Made by a program: the position numbers and the translations under genes. Below are positions 1-8,183 of a DNA stretch of 64,000 nucleotides, one piece after another. Location of the stretch: contig JAWKKA010000007.1 in NCBI GenBank assembly GCA_041393495.1, forward strand, positions 62,001 to 126,000, written 5' to 3'. Position 1 is the stretch's first letter. Every line of letters starts with the position of its first letter. The notes beneath the pieces are model-generated. The model saw nothing but the letters and a program-made list of their open reading frames with translations. It was not told the DNA's origin and did no database searches. This DNA is from RHKX01 sp041393495. Lineage in GTDB: Bacteria; Actinomycetota; Thermoleophilia; Solirubrobacterales; 70-9.

Positions 1-399
1 CGCCTTCAGGAAGTCGGCCCACGCGTCGAAGGCCTTGTCGTCGTTGGTCGGGGCGTCGGTGGGCGACCCCGCGTAGGCCGCGGGGGTCCCGTAGACGGTG
101 ACCAGCGGCTCGAGGCCGGCGATCGCGAGCTCGGTCAGGATCTGGTCGCTGCCGGTCCAGGCGTAGGACCCCTTCGTGGCCTCGATCGCCGACCACTGGA
201 GCACGACCCGCACGGTCCCGAGCCCGCCGGCCCGCATCCGCTCGTAGTCGGCGCTGCTCTGCGGCCCCTCCGGCGCGACGCCGAAGAACGGGTCGGCAGC
301 CACCTCGGAGTCGTCGTCGCCGCAGCCGGCGAGCACCGTCAGCGCGCAGAGCGCTACGAGGGTGGCCGCAGCCGCCGTGAGCCGTCCGGTCCGCCTCAC
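1..399 (-). CDS. Secreted lipoprotein, glycoside-hydrolase-like (partial)
   Basis: The first 133 codons of a gene that runs off the left edge of the window. A GTG start at 399 gives a lipoprotein signal: basic N-terminus, hydrophobic stretch and a lipobox ending in Cys26 (LAGC), followed by an acidic linker. The following sequence (PFFGVAP near residue 37, then WSAIEATKG further on) resembles the N-terminus of GH-A clan (beta/alpha)8 glycosidases, in the style of the proteins at 5225-6325 and 56015-57277. The catalytic half is outside the window, so activity cannot be judged. Its start overlaps the stop of the upstream 119-aa gene by 4 bases (GTGA), so the two are probably co-translated. The lipoprotein call is firm; the hydrolase call is inferred. 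Confidence 0.72.
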   Translation of the reverse strand, partial: MRRTGRLTAAAATLVALCALTVLAGCGDDDSEVAADPFFGVAPEGPQSSADYERMRAGGLGTVRVVLQWSAIEATKGSYAWTGSDQILTELAIAGLEPLVTVYGTPAAYAGSPTDAPTNDDKAFDAWADFLKA

Positions 400-755
400 C
401 GCAAGTAGTGCGCGAGGGACCGACGGCGGAGCATCGTGGCGAGGGCGAGCGCGAGCAGGGCGGCGAGGCCGACGGCGATCGACGTCGGGGTCGCGTCGAG
501 CGCGTCGCCGAGCGCGGCGAGCGGGCCGGCCGGCGGGTCGGTCTCGCCGACGACGCCGCGCTGGACGCCGTGGCCGGGCGCGGCCCCCGCGCGGGCGTCC
601 GGCGCGGCGGTGTTGTCGGTCTGATGGACGCCGGGGAGCTGGAGGACGTACTCATCGCTGGCCGGGGCCGCCGACGCCGCCGGGGCAGGGACGAGGATCA
701 GCGCCGCTACGATCGCGAGCGTCAGCCGGGCCTTCGGTCGGGTCGGGCGATCCAT
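396..755 (-). CDS. Small secreted or membrane-anchored protein
   Basis: 119 aa, family not recognised. It has a signal peptide (residues 1 to about 30, ending near ASAAPA), a low-complexity Ala/Gly/Pro middle, and a C-terminal transmembrane helix (about 92-110) followed by RRRS, so it is probably a type I membrane protein with a short cytoplasmic tail. It is the first gene of a two-gene minus-strand unit: its TGA overlaps the GTG of the next lipoprotein. A TATCTT box lies 10 nt before the ATG. It faces the O-antigen-ligase-like gene across only 16 bp. The hydrophobic segments and coupling support a real gene; its function is unknown, perhaps surface polysaccharide related by context. Confidence 0.6.
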   Translation of the reverse strand: MDRPTRPKARLTLAIVAALILVPAPAASAAPASDEYVLQLPGVHQTDNTAAPDARAGAAPGHGVQRGVVGETDPPAGPLAALGDALDATPTSIAVGLAALLALALATMLRRRSLAHYLR

Positions 756-765
756 CGGGCGTCAG

Positions 766-771
766 AAGATA
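766..771 (-). promoter_or_regulatory. Candidate -10 box (TATCTT) for the 119-aa gene
   Basis: On the minus strand TATCTT ends 10 nt before the ATG at 755. No Shine-Dalgarno sequence lies between them, so a very short or absent leader is likely. No clear -35 is seen. Confidence 0.35.
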
Positions 772-2703
772 GTGAAAGCAACAGCAGCGGCCCTCGCCTG
801 GATCGCGCGGCAGGCGCCGGCGATCGCCGTCGCCGTGATCGTCGTCGCGCTCGCCCTCGCCAGCGGCGGCTACGGCGGCGCCGCGCTCGGGATCGCGACG
901 GTGGCCGTCTGGGTCGGCTTCGTCGTCGCCGCGCTCGGGCCGGGCCGCGAGCGACTGCTCGGCCGCTCGTTCCTGCTCGCCGCCGCCGCGCTCGCGCTGA
1001 TCGCGGTCCTCGCGGCGTTCTCGCTCGGCTGGACGCTCGACCGCGGGACCGGTTTCAGTGACGTCGTCAGGCTGGCCGCCTACCTGGGCGCCTTCGGGCT
1101 CGGCGGGCTGCTGCTCGGACCGGGCAGCGGGCGCTCGGCGCTGGTCGGCCTCGCCTTCGGGCTCGTCGCGGTCTGCCTGGTGGCGCTCGGCTCGCGCCTG
1201 CTCGGGATCGGCGGTGGCGACGCCGAGCTCGTCGCCTCGATGCCGAGCTCGGCCGGTCGGCTCAGCTATCCGATCGGCTACTGGAACGCGCTCGGTGCGC
1301 TGGCCGCGATGGCGGTGCCGGTCCTCGTCTGGATCGCCTCCGAGGGTCGGAGCCGGTCGGCCTGTGCGCTCGGGCTGGCCGCGATGCCGCCGGTGCTGCT
1401 GACCGCCTACATGACCTCGTCGCGGGGAGCCCTGATCGCCGCGGCGATCGGGGCCGTCGTGGCGATCGCCGCCGCCCGGTCGCGGAGCCGGGCCCTCGCC
1501 GCCCTCGTCGCCGGGTCGATCGCGGCGGCTCCGTCGCTGATCGCGGCGACGTTCGGCGACGGGATCCTCGACGAGCCGCTGACGACGCCGGGGCGGGCCG
1601 AGCTCGTCGTCGTCGCGACGCTCGGCCTCGGCATCGTCCTCGCGCTCGTCATCGGCCCGCCCGCCGTCGGGCGCGGCAGCACGATCAGGATCGCCGGGCT
1701 GCGGATGCGGCACGCGCTCGTCGCCGCGCTGGCCGTCGCCGCCGCGCTGATCGCGCTCGCCGGCCCCGCCGAGATCGCCGGTGACTTCGCCGCCACGTCG
1801 GGCCGCGAGGCCACCTCGGGCGGCGATCAGCTCTCGGTTACCGGGTCGGGAAGGGCGCAGTTCTGGTCGGCCGCCCTCGAGGCGTTCCGCGACGATCCCC
1901 TGAAGGGGATCGGGGCCGGTGGCTTCGGCCTCTGGTGGAACATGCACGGCAGCCTCGAGACCCCGGTGCAGAACGCGCACTCCGAGCCGCTCGAGCTCCT
2001 CGCCGAGCTCGGGCCGGTGGCGCTGCTGGCCTTCGTCGCCTTCTTCGCCGCCGTCGCGGCCGAGGGCATCGCTCGCGCTCGGCGGCCCGGGGGTGGCGCC
2101 GCCGGGGCCGCGCTCGGCGTCATCGCCACCGGGTTGGTCGGGATCCTGATCGACTGGACATGGGAGCTGCCGGTCGTCGCCGTCTGCCTCATCCTCGCCG
2201 CGGCGCTGCTGACCACCCGGGCCTTCGATCGGCCGGGGGTGGTGCCGACCCCGCTGCGGGGCGTTCGGGTACCTGCGTCGTTCGTAGCCGTTGCCGTCGC
2301 GGCGCTGGCGATTCCGGCCGTCTGGGCCGGCGGGGTGCTCGCCGTCGCCTCCGACCGGCTCGCGGCCGTCGACGACGCCACCGGGGCGGGCCGGCTCGAT
2401 GAGGCCGCCGCCGCCGCCCGCTCCGCCGCCATCGTCGAGCCCTGGGCGGCGGAGCCCTGGGTGCGGCTGGCGAACATCGAGCAAGCCGCCGGGAACCTCG
2501 CCGCCGCCCGGCTCGACGGTCGCCGCGCGATCGAGCTGACGCCCGACGACTCCCGCTCGTGGGTGCTGCTCGGCGTGATCGAAGCGGCGCTCGGGGAGCG
2601 CAAGGTGGCCTTCGCCTACCTCGACCGAGCCCTCGATCTCGCCCCGCTGGTCATCCCGCGGGCCGTGCGGATGTCAGGGCGGTCCGGGCCTTCGGGATCA
2701 TGA
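772..2703 (+). CDS. O-antigen ligase/polymerase-like membrane protein with C-terminal TPRs
   Basis: 643 aa, GTG start with a weak AGAAG upstream. About eleven hydrophobic segments fill residues 10-480. A Wzy/WaaL-type signature lies near residues 380-410 (GIGAGGFG, then NAHSEPLELLAELG), typical of the periplasmic loop of O-antigen ligases and polymerases that transfer or polymerise undecaprenyl-linked glycans. After a last membrane segment near residue 500-520, two to three TPR-like helical pairs follow (about 545-635, with AAEPWVRLANIEQAAGN and a second ALGE turn). TPR extensions are known in some WaaL/PglL-like proteins and may recruit partners or acceptors. The next two genes encode a glycosylphosphotransferase and a GT2, so an exopolysaccharide or surface-glycan role is likely. 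Polymerase versus ligase cannot be decided here. Confidence 0.8.
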   Translation: MKATAAALAWIARQAPAIAVAVIVVALALASGGYGGAALGIATVAVWVGFVVAALGPGRERLLGRSFLLAAAALALIAVLAAFSLGWTLDRGTGFSDVVRLAAYLGAFGLGGLLLGPGSGRSALVGLAFGLVAVCLVALGSRLLGIGGGDAELVASMPSSAGRLSYPIGYWNALGALAAMAVPVLVWIASEGRSRSACALGLAAMPPVLLTAYMTSSRGALIAAAIGAVVAIAAARSRSRALAALVAGSIAAAPSLIAATFGDGILDEPLTTPGRAELVVVATLGLGIVLALVIGPPAVGRGSTIRIAGLRMRHALVAALAVAAALIALAGPAEIAGDFAATSGREATSGGDQLSVTGSGRAQFWSAALEAFRDDPLKGIGAGGFGLWWNMHGSLETPVQNAHSEPLELLAELGPVALLAFVAFFAAVAAEGIARARRPGGGAAGAALGVIATGLVGILIDWTWELPVVAVCLILAAALLTTRAFDRPGVVPTPLRGVRVPASFVAVAVAALAIPAVWAGGVLAVASDRLAAVDDATGAGRLDEAAAAARSAAIVEPWAAEPWVRLANIEQAAGNLAAARLDGRRAIELTPDDSRSWVLLGVIEAALGERKVAFAYLDRALDLAPLVIPRAVRMSGRSGPSGS

Positions 2704-2788
2704 ACCCTCCGAAGCGGTCTATGCTCTCGGGTACTCGATGCAACCGTTTCCGTTGTCAGGCATCGAGACGGACGAGGAGGGACCCGAT

Positions 2789-4234
2789 ATGCCGAAACTC
2801 GCCGGTACGGATGCCGTCACCGAGAGCACGACCGGTCCGCGCGACGCCGCGTGGCCGCTGGTTGCCGGCAGTCCGGGCCTGACCGTTCGCCGCGGACGCT
2901 GGTGGCGGGATGCGCGACGGCGACGGCTGCTCGCCCTCGCGGACCTCTCGGCGGCCGCGATCGCCACCCTGATCGCGACGGTCCCGGCGACCGACACCTT
3001 CTGGGCCTTCCTGTTCCTGCCGCTCTGGCCGCTGCTGGCGAAGCTGTTCGGCCTCTACGACCGCGACCACCGGGCGCTCCGCCACCTCACCGCCGACGAG
3101 GTCCCGGCGATCATCGCCTGGGCCGCGCTGGCGACGGCAGCGGTCGTGCCGCTGATGTCGTTGACGCCGGCCGGGATCCTCCACCTCGAGGCCGCCGTGG
3201 CGCTGTTCGTCGCCGCTGCCGTGGCGGCGGTCGCGTTGCGGTCGCTGACCAGGTGGCTGTGGTGGCGGCTGACGCCACCCGAGCTCGTCGGCCTCGTCGG
3301 CGACGGGCCCGCGCTCGCGTCGCTGCAACGGAAGTTCCAGCTCTTCAAGGAGATGCATCTCGAGCTCGCCGCCGTCCGCGAGATCCGCGCGCTCGGGACG
3401 GGGCGCGAGCGCGAGGAGGAGCTCCGCACGCTGACCGACCAGGTGGACCGGATCGTCGTTGCCGCGACCGGCGCCGAGGCGGACCTGATCGGCTATCTGA
3501 AGGGGCTCTGCCGGGCCCGGCAGGTGAAGATCAGCGTCGTCTCGCCGTTGCGCGGCAAAGCGCTGCCCGCCGAACGGTTCGTCCAGCTCGCCGACCTGCC
3601 GATCCTCGAGTACAACACCTGGGACCAGTCCCGCTCGACGCTGCTGATCAGGCGGCTGTTCGACTTCACGGTCGCGGTCGTCGGCCTCGCGCTCTTCGCG
3701 CCGTTCGCAATCATCATCGCGATCGCCATCAAGCTCGACAGCCCCGGCCCGGTGCTGTTCTCGCAGGTTCGCGCCGGCCTCGACGGACGACCGTTTCGGA
3801 TGTTCAAGCTGCGGACGATGAGCGTCGACGCCGAGGCGGCGCTCGGCGATCTCGTCGACATCGATGCCCTCGACGAGCCGGTCTTCAAGCTCAGGGACGA
3901 TCCCCGCGTGACCAGGGTCGGCGGGCTGCTGCGCCGGCTCAGCATCGACGAGGTCCCGCAGCTGATCAACGTCCTCGTCGGCGAGATGAGCATCGTCGGA
4001 CCGCGACCGGAGCAGGTCGAGCTCGTCGAGCGCTATACCGAGGCCGAGCGGATCCGACTCAGCGTCAAGCCCGGCGTGACCGGCCCGATGCAGGTCTTCG
4101 GCCGCGGCGAGCTGACGTTCTCCGAGCGCCTCGCGGTCGAGATCCACTACATCGAGAACCCCTCGCTCGGACAGGACCTGCGAATCCTGATCCACACGTT
4201 CCCAGCCGTGTTCCGGGGCACCGGCGCGTTCTGA
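2789..4234 (+). CDS. Polyprenyl glycosylphosphotransferase (sugar transferase)
   Basis: 481 aa. I chose the ATG at 2789 because GAGGAGGG sits 8 nt upstream; an in-frame start at 2738 has no such site. The N-terminal half has four membrane helices (about 50-160) and a Rossmann-like cytoplasmic segment. A further helix near 290-315 leads into a bacterial sugar transferase domain (PF02397) with the hallmark KLDSPGPVLFSQ, FKLRTM, LSIDEVPQLINVL and SIVGPRPE motifs. This family transfers a sugar-1-phosphate from a nucleotide sugar to undecaprenyl phosphate, starting glycan repeat-unit assembly at the inner membrane. Its position between the Wzy-like gene and a GT2 fits an exopolysaccharide cluster. 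The family is certain; the sugar is not predictable. Confidence 0.93.
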   Translation: MPKLAGTDAVTESTTGPRDAAWPLVAGSPGLTVRRGRWWRDARRRRLLALADLSAAAIATLIATVPATDTFWAFLFLPLWPLLAKLFGLYDRDHRALRHLTADEVPAIIAWAALATAAVVPLMSLTPAGILHLEAAVALFVAAAVAAVALRSLTRWLWWRLTPPELVGLVGDGPALASLQRKFQLFKEMHLELAAVREIRALGTGREREEELRTLTDQVDRIVVAATGAEADLIGYLKGLCRARQVKISVVSPLRGKALPAERFVQLADLPILEYNTWDQSRSTLLIRRLFDFTVAVVGLALFAPFAIIIAIAIKLDSPGPVLFSQVRAGLDGRPFRMFKLRTMSVDAEAALGDLVDIDALDEPVFKLRDDPRVTRVGGLLRRLSIDEVPQLINVLVGEMSIVGPRPEQVELVERYTEAERIRLSVKPGVTGPMQVFGRGELTFSERLAVEIHYIENPSLGQDLRILIHTFPAVFRGTGAF

Positions 4235-4246
4235 GCCCGCCGCCGC

Positions 4247-5212
4247 TTGACCGCCGCCACGGTGATCGTCCCCTCGCAGGCGCCGGCGGGTGGACGCCTC
4301 GACCGCCTGCTCGACTCGCTGGCGGATCAGACCGTCGAGCACGAGACGATCGTGATCGACAATGCATCTCCCGGCGGTTCGGTGGCGGCGACCTGCGGGC
4401 GTTACCCGTTCGCCGAGCCGATCCGGCTCGACCGCAATGCCGGGTTCTCGAGGCCGGTGAACCTCGGCGCCCGGCGAGCCTCGACCGATCGGCTCGTGCT
4501 GCTCAACGACGACTGCGTCTGCGACGACGACTTCGTCGAGCGGCTGCTCGAGCCACTCGACCCCGGCGCCGGGGTCGTGATGAGCTCCGGGGTGCTGCGC
4601 GACCGGCGCCACCCGGAGCTGATCGACAGCGCCGGGATGGAGCTCGACCGGACGCTGCTCGTCTACGACTACCTGAACGGCGAGGCGCTCGAGGCGCTTG
4701 CGGGCGCGGCCGACCCGATCGGCGCCTCGCCGAAGGCGGCGGCGTTCGACCGCGATGCGTTCCTGGCGGTGGGCGGCTTCGACGAGCGCCTCTTCGCCTA
4801 CTGGGAGGACGTCGATCTCGTCCTCAAGCTGCTCGAGGCAGGTGGCTCCTGCCGGCTGGCGCCGCGCGCCCGCGGCGTTCACGAGCACTCGGCGACGCTC
4901 GGCTCCGGATCGCGTGCCAAGAACTACCTGACCGGCTTCGGCCGCGGCTACGTGCTTCGCAAGTGGGGCGTCGTCAGCCCCGGCCGGCTGCCGGCGATCC
5001 TCGCCCGCGATCTCGTCGTCCTCGGCGGGCAGGCCGTGATCGACCACACCGTCAGCGGCATCGGTGGGCGGGTGCGGGGGTGGCGGGCGGCCCGCAACGT
5101 CCATCCCTATCCGGCCGCGGTGGCGGCGCGGGGCGGGGGCTCGCCGTATCTGCGCAACCTCCAGCGGCGCCTGCAGCGCCGCCGCAAGCTCGCGGCGCCG
5201 GGACCGGGCTGA
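4247..5212 (+). CDS. Glycosyltransferase family 2 (rhamnosyltransferase-like)
   Basis: 321 aa with a TTG start 12 nt after the upstream stop. It has a GT-A fold: beta-strand VIVPSQAP at the N-terminus, IVIDNAS near residue 37, the nucleotide-binding region LNDDC near 85-90 (DXD-like), and the acceptor-side signature FDERLFAYWEDVDL near 180-195 seen in rhamnosyl- and other GT2 enzymes. The C-terminus is basic. It probably adds a sugar from an NDP donor to a lipid-linked intermediate made by the preceding glycosylphosphotransferase. It sits at the end of the plus-strand EPS unit and converges on the GH-A-like gene. Donor and acceptor are unknown. Confidence 0.88.
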   Translation: MTAATVIVPSQAPAGGRLDRLLDSLADQTVEHETIVIDNASPGGSVAATCGRYPFAEPIRLDRNAGFSRPVNLGARRASTDRLVLLNDDCVCDDDFVERLLEPLDPGAGVVMSSGVLRDRRHPELIDSAGMELDRTLLVYDYLNGEALEALAGAADPIGASPKAAAFDRDAFLAVGGFDERLFAYWEDVDLVLKLLEAGGSCRLAPRARGVHEHSATLGSGSRAKNYLTGFGRGYVLRKWGVVSPGRLPAILARDLVVLGGQAVIDHTVSGIGGRVRGWRAARNVHPYPAAVAARGGGSPYLRNLQRRLQRRRKLAAPGPG

Positions 5213-5224
5213 GCCGGCCGGTTC

Positions 5225-6325
5225 TCAGCGGCGGGCGATCGCCGCGAACTCGTTGCGGAGCGGCTTCGGGCGGCCGCTCTCGCGGAGCAGGCCCGAGGTG
5301 TTGCACCAGCCGCAGACGGCGTCGTGACCGTCCTGCCACTGGTACCAGATCGCCTTGCCGATTCCGAGCTTCCGCCGCTGCTTCAGCATCATCGCGAACG
5401 AGTCGCGGAGGTTCCGCTTCTGCTTGGCCGGCGAGACGATCAGCGGGTTCGCGCTCTTCCCCGAGCCCCAGCCGATCTCGGTCACCCAGATCGGCACCCG
5501 CTTCAGCTTCGCCCGGTCCATCACAGTGCGGGTCAGCCCGATCTGCCGCTGGACTTCCTTGACGGTGCCGGTGTAGGGGTGGATCGCGATCGCGTCGGCC
5601 GCCTTCCGGGCCGACTTCGACCGGAACATCTTCTTCAGGAAGACGTCGCCGTCCTCTGCCCTGCGATTGACCGGCTGGGAGATGACGCCGGCGGAGACGA
5701 CCGTGGCCCGTCGATCGACGGAGTGGATCGCCCGCGCCGAGATCGTCAGCAGCTTCCCGTACTGCTTCGCGCTCGGCTTGGCCCAGTTGTTGAACGAGTT
5801 CGGCTCGTTCCAGACCTGCCAGTCGACGATCGGGCGGTAGGGGACGCCGGCGCTGGCCGGATCGTCCCAGAAGGCGCCATCGGGCCCGTACCGCCCGACG
5901 AGCTTCGTCAGGTACTGCTTCCAGGCGGCCGTCGCCTGCGGGGAGTCGAGCGGCGTCGCCGTCGGGCCGCCGGAGCTGGCGCCGAGCACGACCGGCAGCA
6001 GGTCGATGTCGTCGCGGGCGGCCGCGGCGACGATCGGGTCGAAGCGGAGCCAGGTGAAGTCGGCGTCGGGTGGCGCGCCGACGATCGGCAGCGCCTGCTG
6101 GTAGGGGAAGGCGACGCGGAGCATCCCGACGTCGGCCGCGGCCATCTCGCCGAACGCCGCCGGGTCGGCCTTGAGCTGGTGGACGCCGAAGAACCCCTTC
6201 GGAGCCGGCCCGGCATCGGCGCGGGCGGGCACGGTGAGCGCCGCGACGAGGGCAAGCAGCGCGAGCGCGAGCAGCGCCGTCGGCCGCCGGCCTGGGCGCG
6301 TCGCGGCTGTCAGGGCTCCAGACAC
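5225..6325 (-). CDS. Secreted GH-A-like glycoside hydrolase
   Basis: 366 aa with a GTG start and a signal peptide (hydrophobic core about 15-33, cleavage near ARADA). The mature part looks like a (beta/alpha)8 glycosidase: WNEPN near residue 172 supplies a candidate acid/base Glu and VTEIGW near 280 a candidate nucleophile Glu, as in GH5/GH39-like families. A Trp-rich end (WYQWQDGHDAVCGWC) contains a possible disulfide pair. It converges with the EPS genes, so processing or degradation of extracellular polysaccharide is plausible. A TACCCT box lies 8 nt before the start. The secreted GH-A-like call is good; substrate and exact family are not determined. Confidence 0.78.
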   Translation of the reverse strand: MSGALTAATRPGRRPTALLALALLALVAALTVPARADAGPAPKGFFGVHQLKADPAAFGEMAAADVGMLRVAFPYQQALPIVGAPPDADFTWLRFDPIVAAAARDDIDLLPVVLGASSGGPTATPLDSPQATAAWKQYLTKLVGRYGPDGAFWDDPASAGVPYRPIVDWQVWNEPNSFNNWAKPSAKQYGKLLTISARAIHSVDRRATVVSAGVISQPVNRRAEDGDVFLKKMFRSKSARKAADAIAIHPYTGTVKEVQRQIGLTRTVMDRAKLKRVPIWVTEIGWGSGKSANPLIVSPAKQKRNLRDSFAMMLKQRRKLGIGKAIWYQWQDGHDAVCGWCNTSGLLRESGRPKPLRNEFAAIARR

Positions 6326-6333
6326 GGCCGGGA

Positions 6334-6339
6334 AGGGTA
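6334..6339 (-). promoter_or_regulatory. Candidate -10 box (TACCCT) for the GH-A-like gene
   Basis: TACCCT on the minus strand ends 8 nt before the GTG at 6325, leaving no room for a ribosome binding site. Confidence 0.4.
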
Positions 6340-6376
6340 GCGGGTCGCTCGGGCCGGTTCGAGGGCCGACCGGGGT

Positions 6377-6478
6377 GCGCTGGATATCGCCGAGCGCTCG
6401 CGGATCGGGGCGCTGGATATCGCCGAGCGCTCGCGGATCGGGACGCGCCGGATGCCGCCCAGCGCTCGCGGACCGGGG
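6377..6478. repeat. 33-bp tandem repeat, about three copies
   Basis: Two near-identical 33-bp units start at 6377 and 6410 (each beginning GCGCTGGATATCGCCGAGCG), followed by a diverged third unit from 6445. The array lies between the convergent-side end of the ABC ATPase gene (6494) and the promoter of the GH-A-like gene, and shows no obvious coding role. Confidence 0.8.
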
Positions 6479-6493
6479 CGAGCCGGGTTTCGC

Positions 6494-7285
6494 TCAGTGC
6501 TCGAGGACGAGTCCCAGAAACGACTTCGTCCGCGCCTCGTGCGGGTCGTCGAGGACCCGTGAGGGCGGGCCCTCCTCGACGATCACGCCGCCGTCCATGA
6601 AGATCACCCGGTCGGCCGCCTCGCGCGCGAAGCCGATCTCGTGGGTGACGACGAGCATCGTCATCCCCTCGTCGGCGAGCTCGCGCATCACGTCGAGCAC
6701 CTCCTTGACGAGCTCGGGGTCGAGCGCGCTGGTGACCTCGTCGAACAGCATCACGTGCGGGTCCATCGCCAGCGCCCGGGCGATCGCGACGCGCTGCTGC
6801 TGGCCACCGGAGAGGCGGTCGGGGTACTCGTCGATCTTGTCCGCCATCCCGACCCGGGTGAGCAGCTCCGCGCCGCGACGCCGGCATTCCTTGGCGTCGC
6901 GCCCGAGCACCGTCTCCGGCGCCAGCGTCACGTTCTCGAGCGCGGTCTTCAGCGGGAACAGGTTGAACTGCTGAAAGACCATGCCGACCCGTTGGCGGAC
7001 GAAGTCGATGCCGGCCTCGCCCTTGCCGGTGATCTCCTCCCCCTCGAGCACGATCCGGCCGCTGTCGGGGGGCGAGAGCAGGTTGACGCAGCGCAGCAGC
7101 GTGCTCTTTCCGGACCCGCTCGGCCCGAGCACGCAGATGACCTCGCCGCGCTTGACCGTGACATCGACCCCGTCGAGGACGACGAGGTCGCCGAAGCTCT
7201 TGCGGATCTCGTGCAGGCCGAGGATCGATCCGTCGGGGGCTGTCTTGACCTCCTCGGAAGCGACGATCTCACCCTCGCGGCTCAC
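6494..7285 (-). CDS. Polar amino-acid ABC transporter ATPase
   Basis: 263 aa, GTG start. Walker A GPSGSGKS at residues 54-61, Q-loop within FQQFNLFPLKT near 105, signature LSGGQQQR near 158, Walker B VMLFDE near 180 and the switch His in VVTHE near 215. The FPLKTALENV segment is typical of the GlnQ/HisP/ArtP subfamily, which drives uptake of polar amino acids. An N-terminal extension of about 20 residues precedes the domain. Its GTG overlaps the stop of the permease gene (GTGA), so the ATPase is the last gene of a binding protein-permease-ATPase unit. The substrate is likely Glu, Gln, His or Arg; it cannot be narrowed. Confidence 0.95.
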   Translation of the reverse strand: MSREGEIVASEEVKTAPDGSILGLHEIRKSFGDLVVLDGVDVTVKRGEVICVLGPSGSGKSTLLRCVNLLSPPDSGRIVLEGEEITGKGEAGIDFVRQRVGMVFQQFNLFPLKTALENVTLAPETVLGRDAKECRRRGAELLTRVGMADKIDEYPDRLSGGQQQRVAIARALAMDPHVMLFDEVTSALDPELVKEVLDVMRELADEGMTMLVVTHEIGFAREAADRVIFMDGGVIVEEGPPSRVLDDPHEARTKSFLGLVLEH

Positions 7286-8049
7286 GCGGCACCCCGCTCG
7301 TAGCGCGCCTGCTGGCGGGCGATCATGTAGTCGACGAGCCGGGCGAGCGGGATCGTCACCGCCACGAACAGGAAGGCGCCGAGGGTCAGCGCCGAGCTGC
7401 TGAAGGTCTCCGAGGCGATGTCGGAGCCGGCCTGGACGACCTCGATCAGGCCGATGAAGCTGACCAGCGTCGTGTCCTTCATCAGCGCGATGAAGTCGTT
7501 GAGCAGCGGCGGGATCACCTTGCGGACGGCCTGCGGGACGATCACCTTCCGCATCGCCTGCCGGTGGTTCATCCCGAGCGATCGCGCCGCCTCCATCTGA
7601 CCGCCCGGCACCGCTTCGATCCCGGCCCGGTAGACCTCGGCCATGTAGGCGCCGTAGGTGATCGTGATCGCGATCACCCCGTACCAGAACGGCGAGGGCT
7701 GCCCGAACCAGGTCGGGACGCCGATCCAGCGCGGCAGCAGCGCCCCGGCGCCGGTCTCGATGTCGGGCTGCGAGAGCGCCCCGAGCGCGGTCGAGACGAT
7801 CAGGATCACGAGCAGCGCCGGCACCCCGCGGAAGAAGTCGATGTAGGCGATCGTCGGCCAGCGGACGATCCGCCCGACCTTGCCGGGCGTCTGCCGCAGC
7901 ACGGCGAGGAGCAGGCCCCAGAGCAGCGAGAGGACCCCGGCGATCACGGCGAGCTTGATCGTGAACCAGAACCCCTTCATCACGTAGTCGAAGTTGTCGG
8001 GGTCGAACATGATCCCGAAGTCGAAGAACTGGTCGATTATCTGCTGCAT
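7282..8049 (-). CDS. Polar amino-acid ABC transporter permease
   Basis: 255 aa inner-membrane permease of the His/Glu/Gln/Arg/opine family. Five or so hydrophobic segments are seen, with the EAA loop near residues 145-175 (EAARSLGMNHRQAMRKVIVPQA) that docks on the ATPase. The N-terminus (MQQIIDQFFDFG) is soluble. It overlaps the ATPase gene by 4 bases and lies 134 bp downstream of the binding protein, separated by a strong palindrome that could reduce read-through. A single permease gene implies a homodimeric channel. Confidence 0.94.
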   Translation of the reverse strand: MQQIIDQFFDFGIMFDPDNFDYVMKGFWFTIKLAVIAGVLSLLWGLLLAVLRQTPGKVGRIVRWPTIAYIDFFRGVPALLVILIVSTALGALSQPDIETGAGALLPRWIGVPTWFGQPSPFWYGVIAITITYGAYMAEVYRAGIEAVPGGQMEAARSLGMNHRQAMRKVIVPQAVRKVIPPLLNDFIALMKDTTLVSFIGLIEVVQAGSDIASETFSSSALTLGAFLFVAVTIPLARLVDYMIARQQARYERGAA

Positions 8050-8128
8050 CGCGACCGCCTCATGTCGTCTCTCCTCTCGGCCCTCGCGCGAACCCTAGTG
8101 CCTGACGACCCACCCCGCGCGAAAACGA

Positions 8129-8158
8129 GAGAGGGCGCCCCGGCCGGGGCGCCCTCTC
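8129..8158 (-). terminator. Perfect 15-bp palindrome, likely terminator or attenuator
   Basis: A perfect 30-base inverted repeat (arm GAGAGGGCGCCCCGG), with a T-rich tract (TCTCGTTTTC) following it in minus-strand orientation. It lies between the binding-protein gene and the permease, so it probably gives excess binding-protein mRNA, a common arrangement in ABC operons. Confidence 0.75.
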
Positions 8159-8183
8159 GCAGCCACGTCTCCGGTCGGCCGGG

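Noticed and set aside
652..2484. 610-aa open frame on the minus strand
   Set aside because: Arg/Gly/Pro/Asp-rich with no motif; it is the antisense of the O-antigen-ligase-like gene, an artefact of high GC.
2756..5104. 782-aa open frame on the minus strand
   Set aside because: Opposite the glycosylphosphotransferase and GT2 genes; the composition (Arg, Asp, Glu, Val runs) is that of antisense GC-rich DNA.
6377..6478. Tandem repeats considered as a CRISPR array
   Set aside because: Units are contiguous, with no spacers of unique sequence between them, and no cas genes are present. The same holds for the arrays at 32821, 37026 and 45930.
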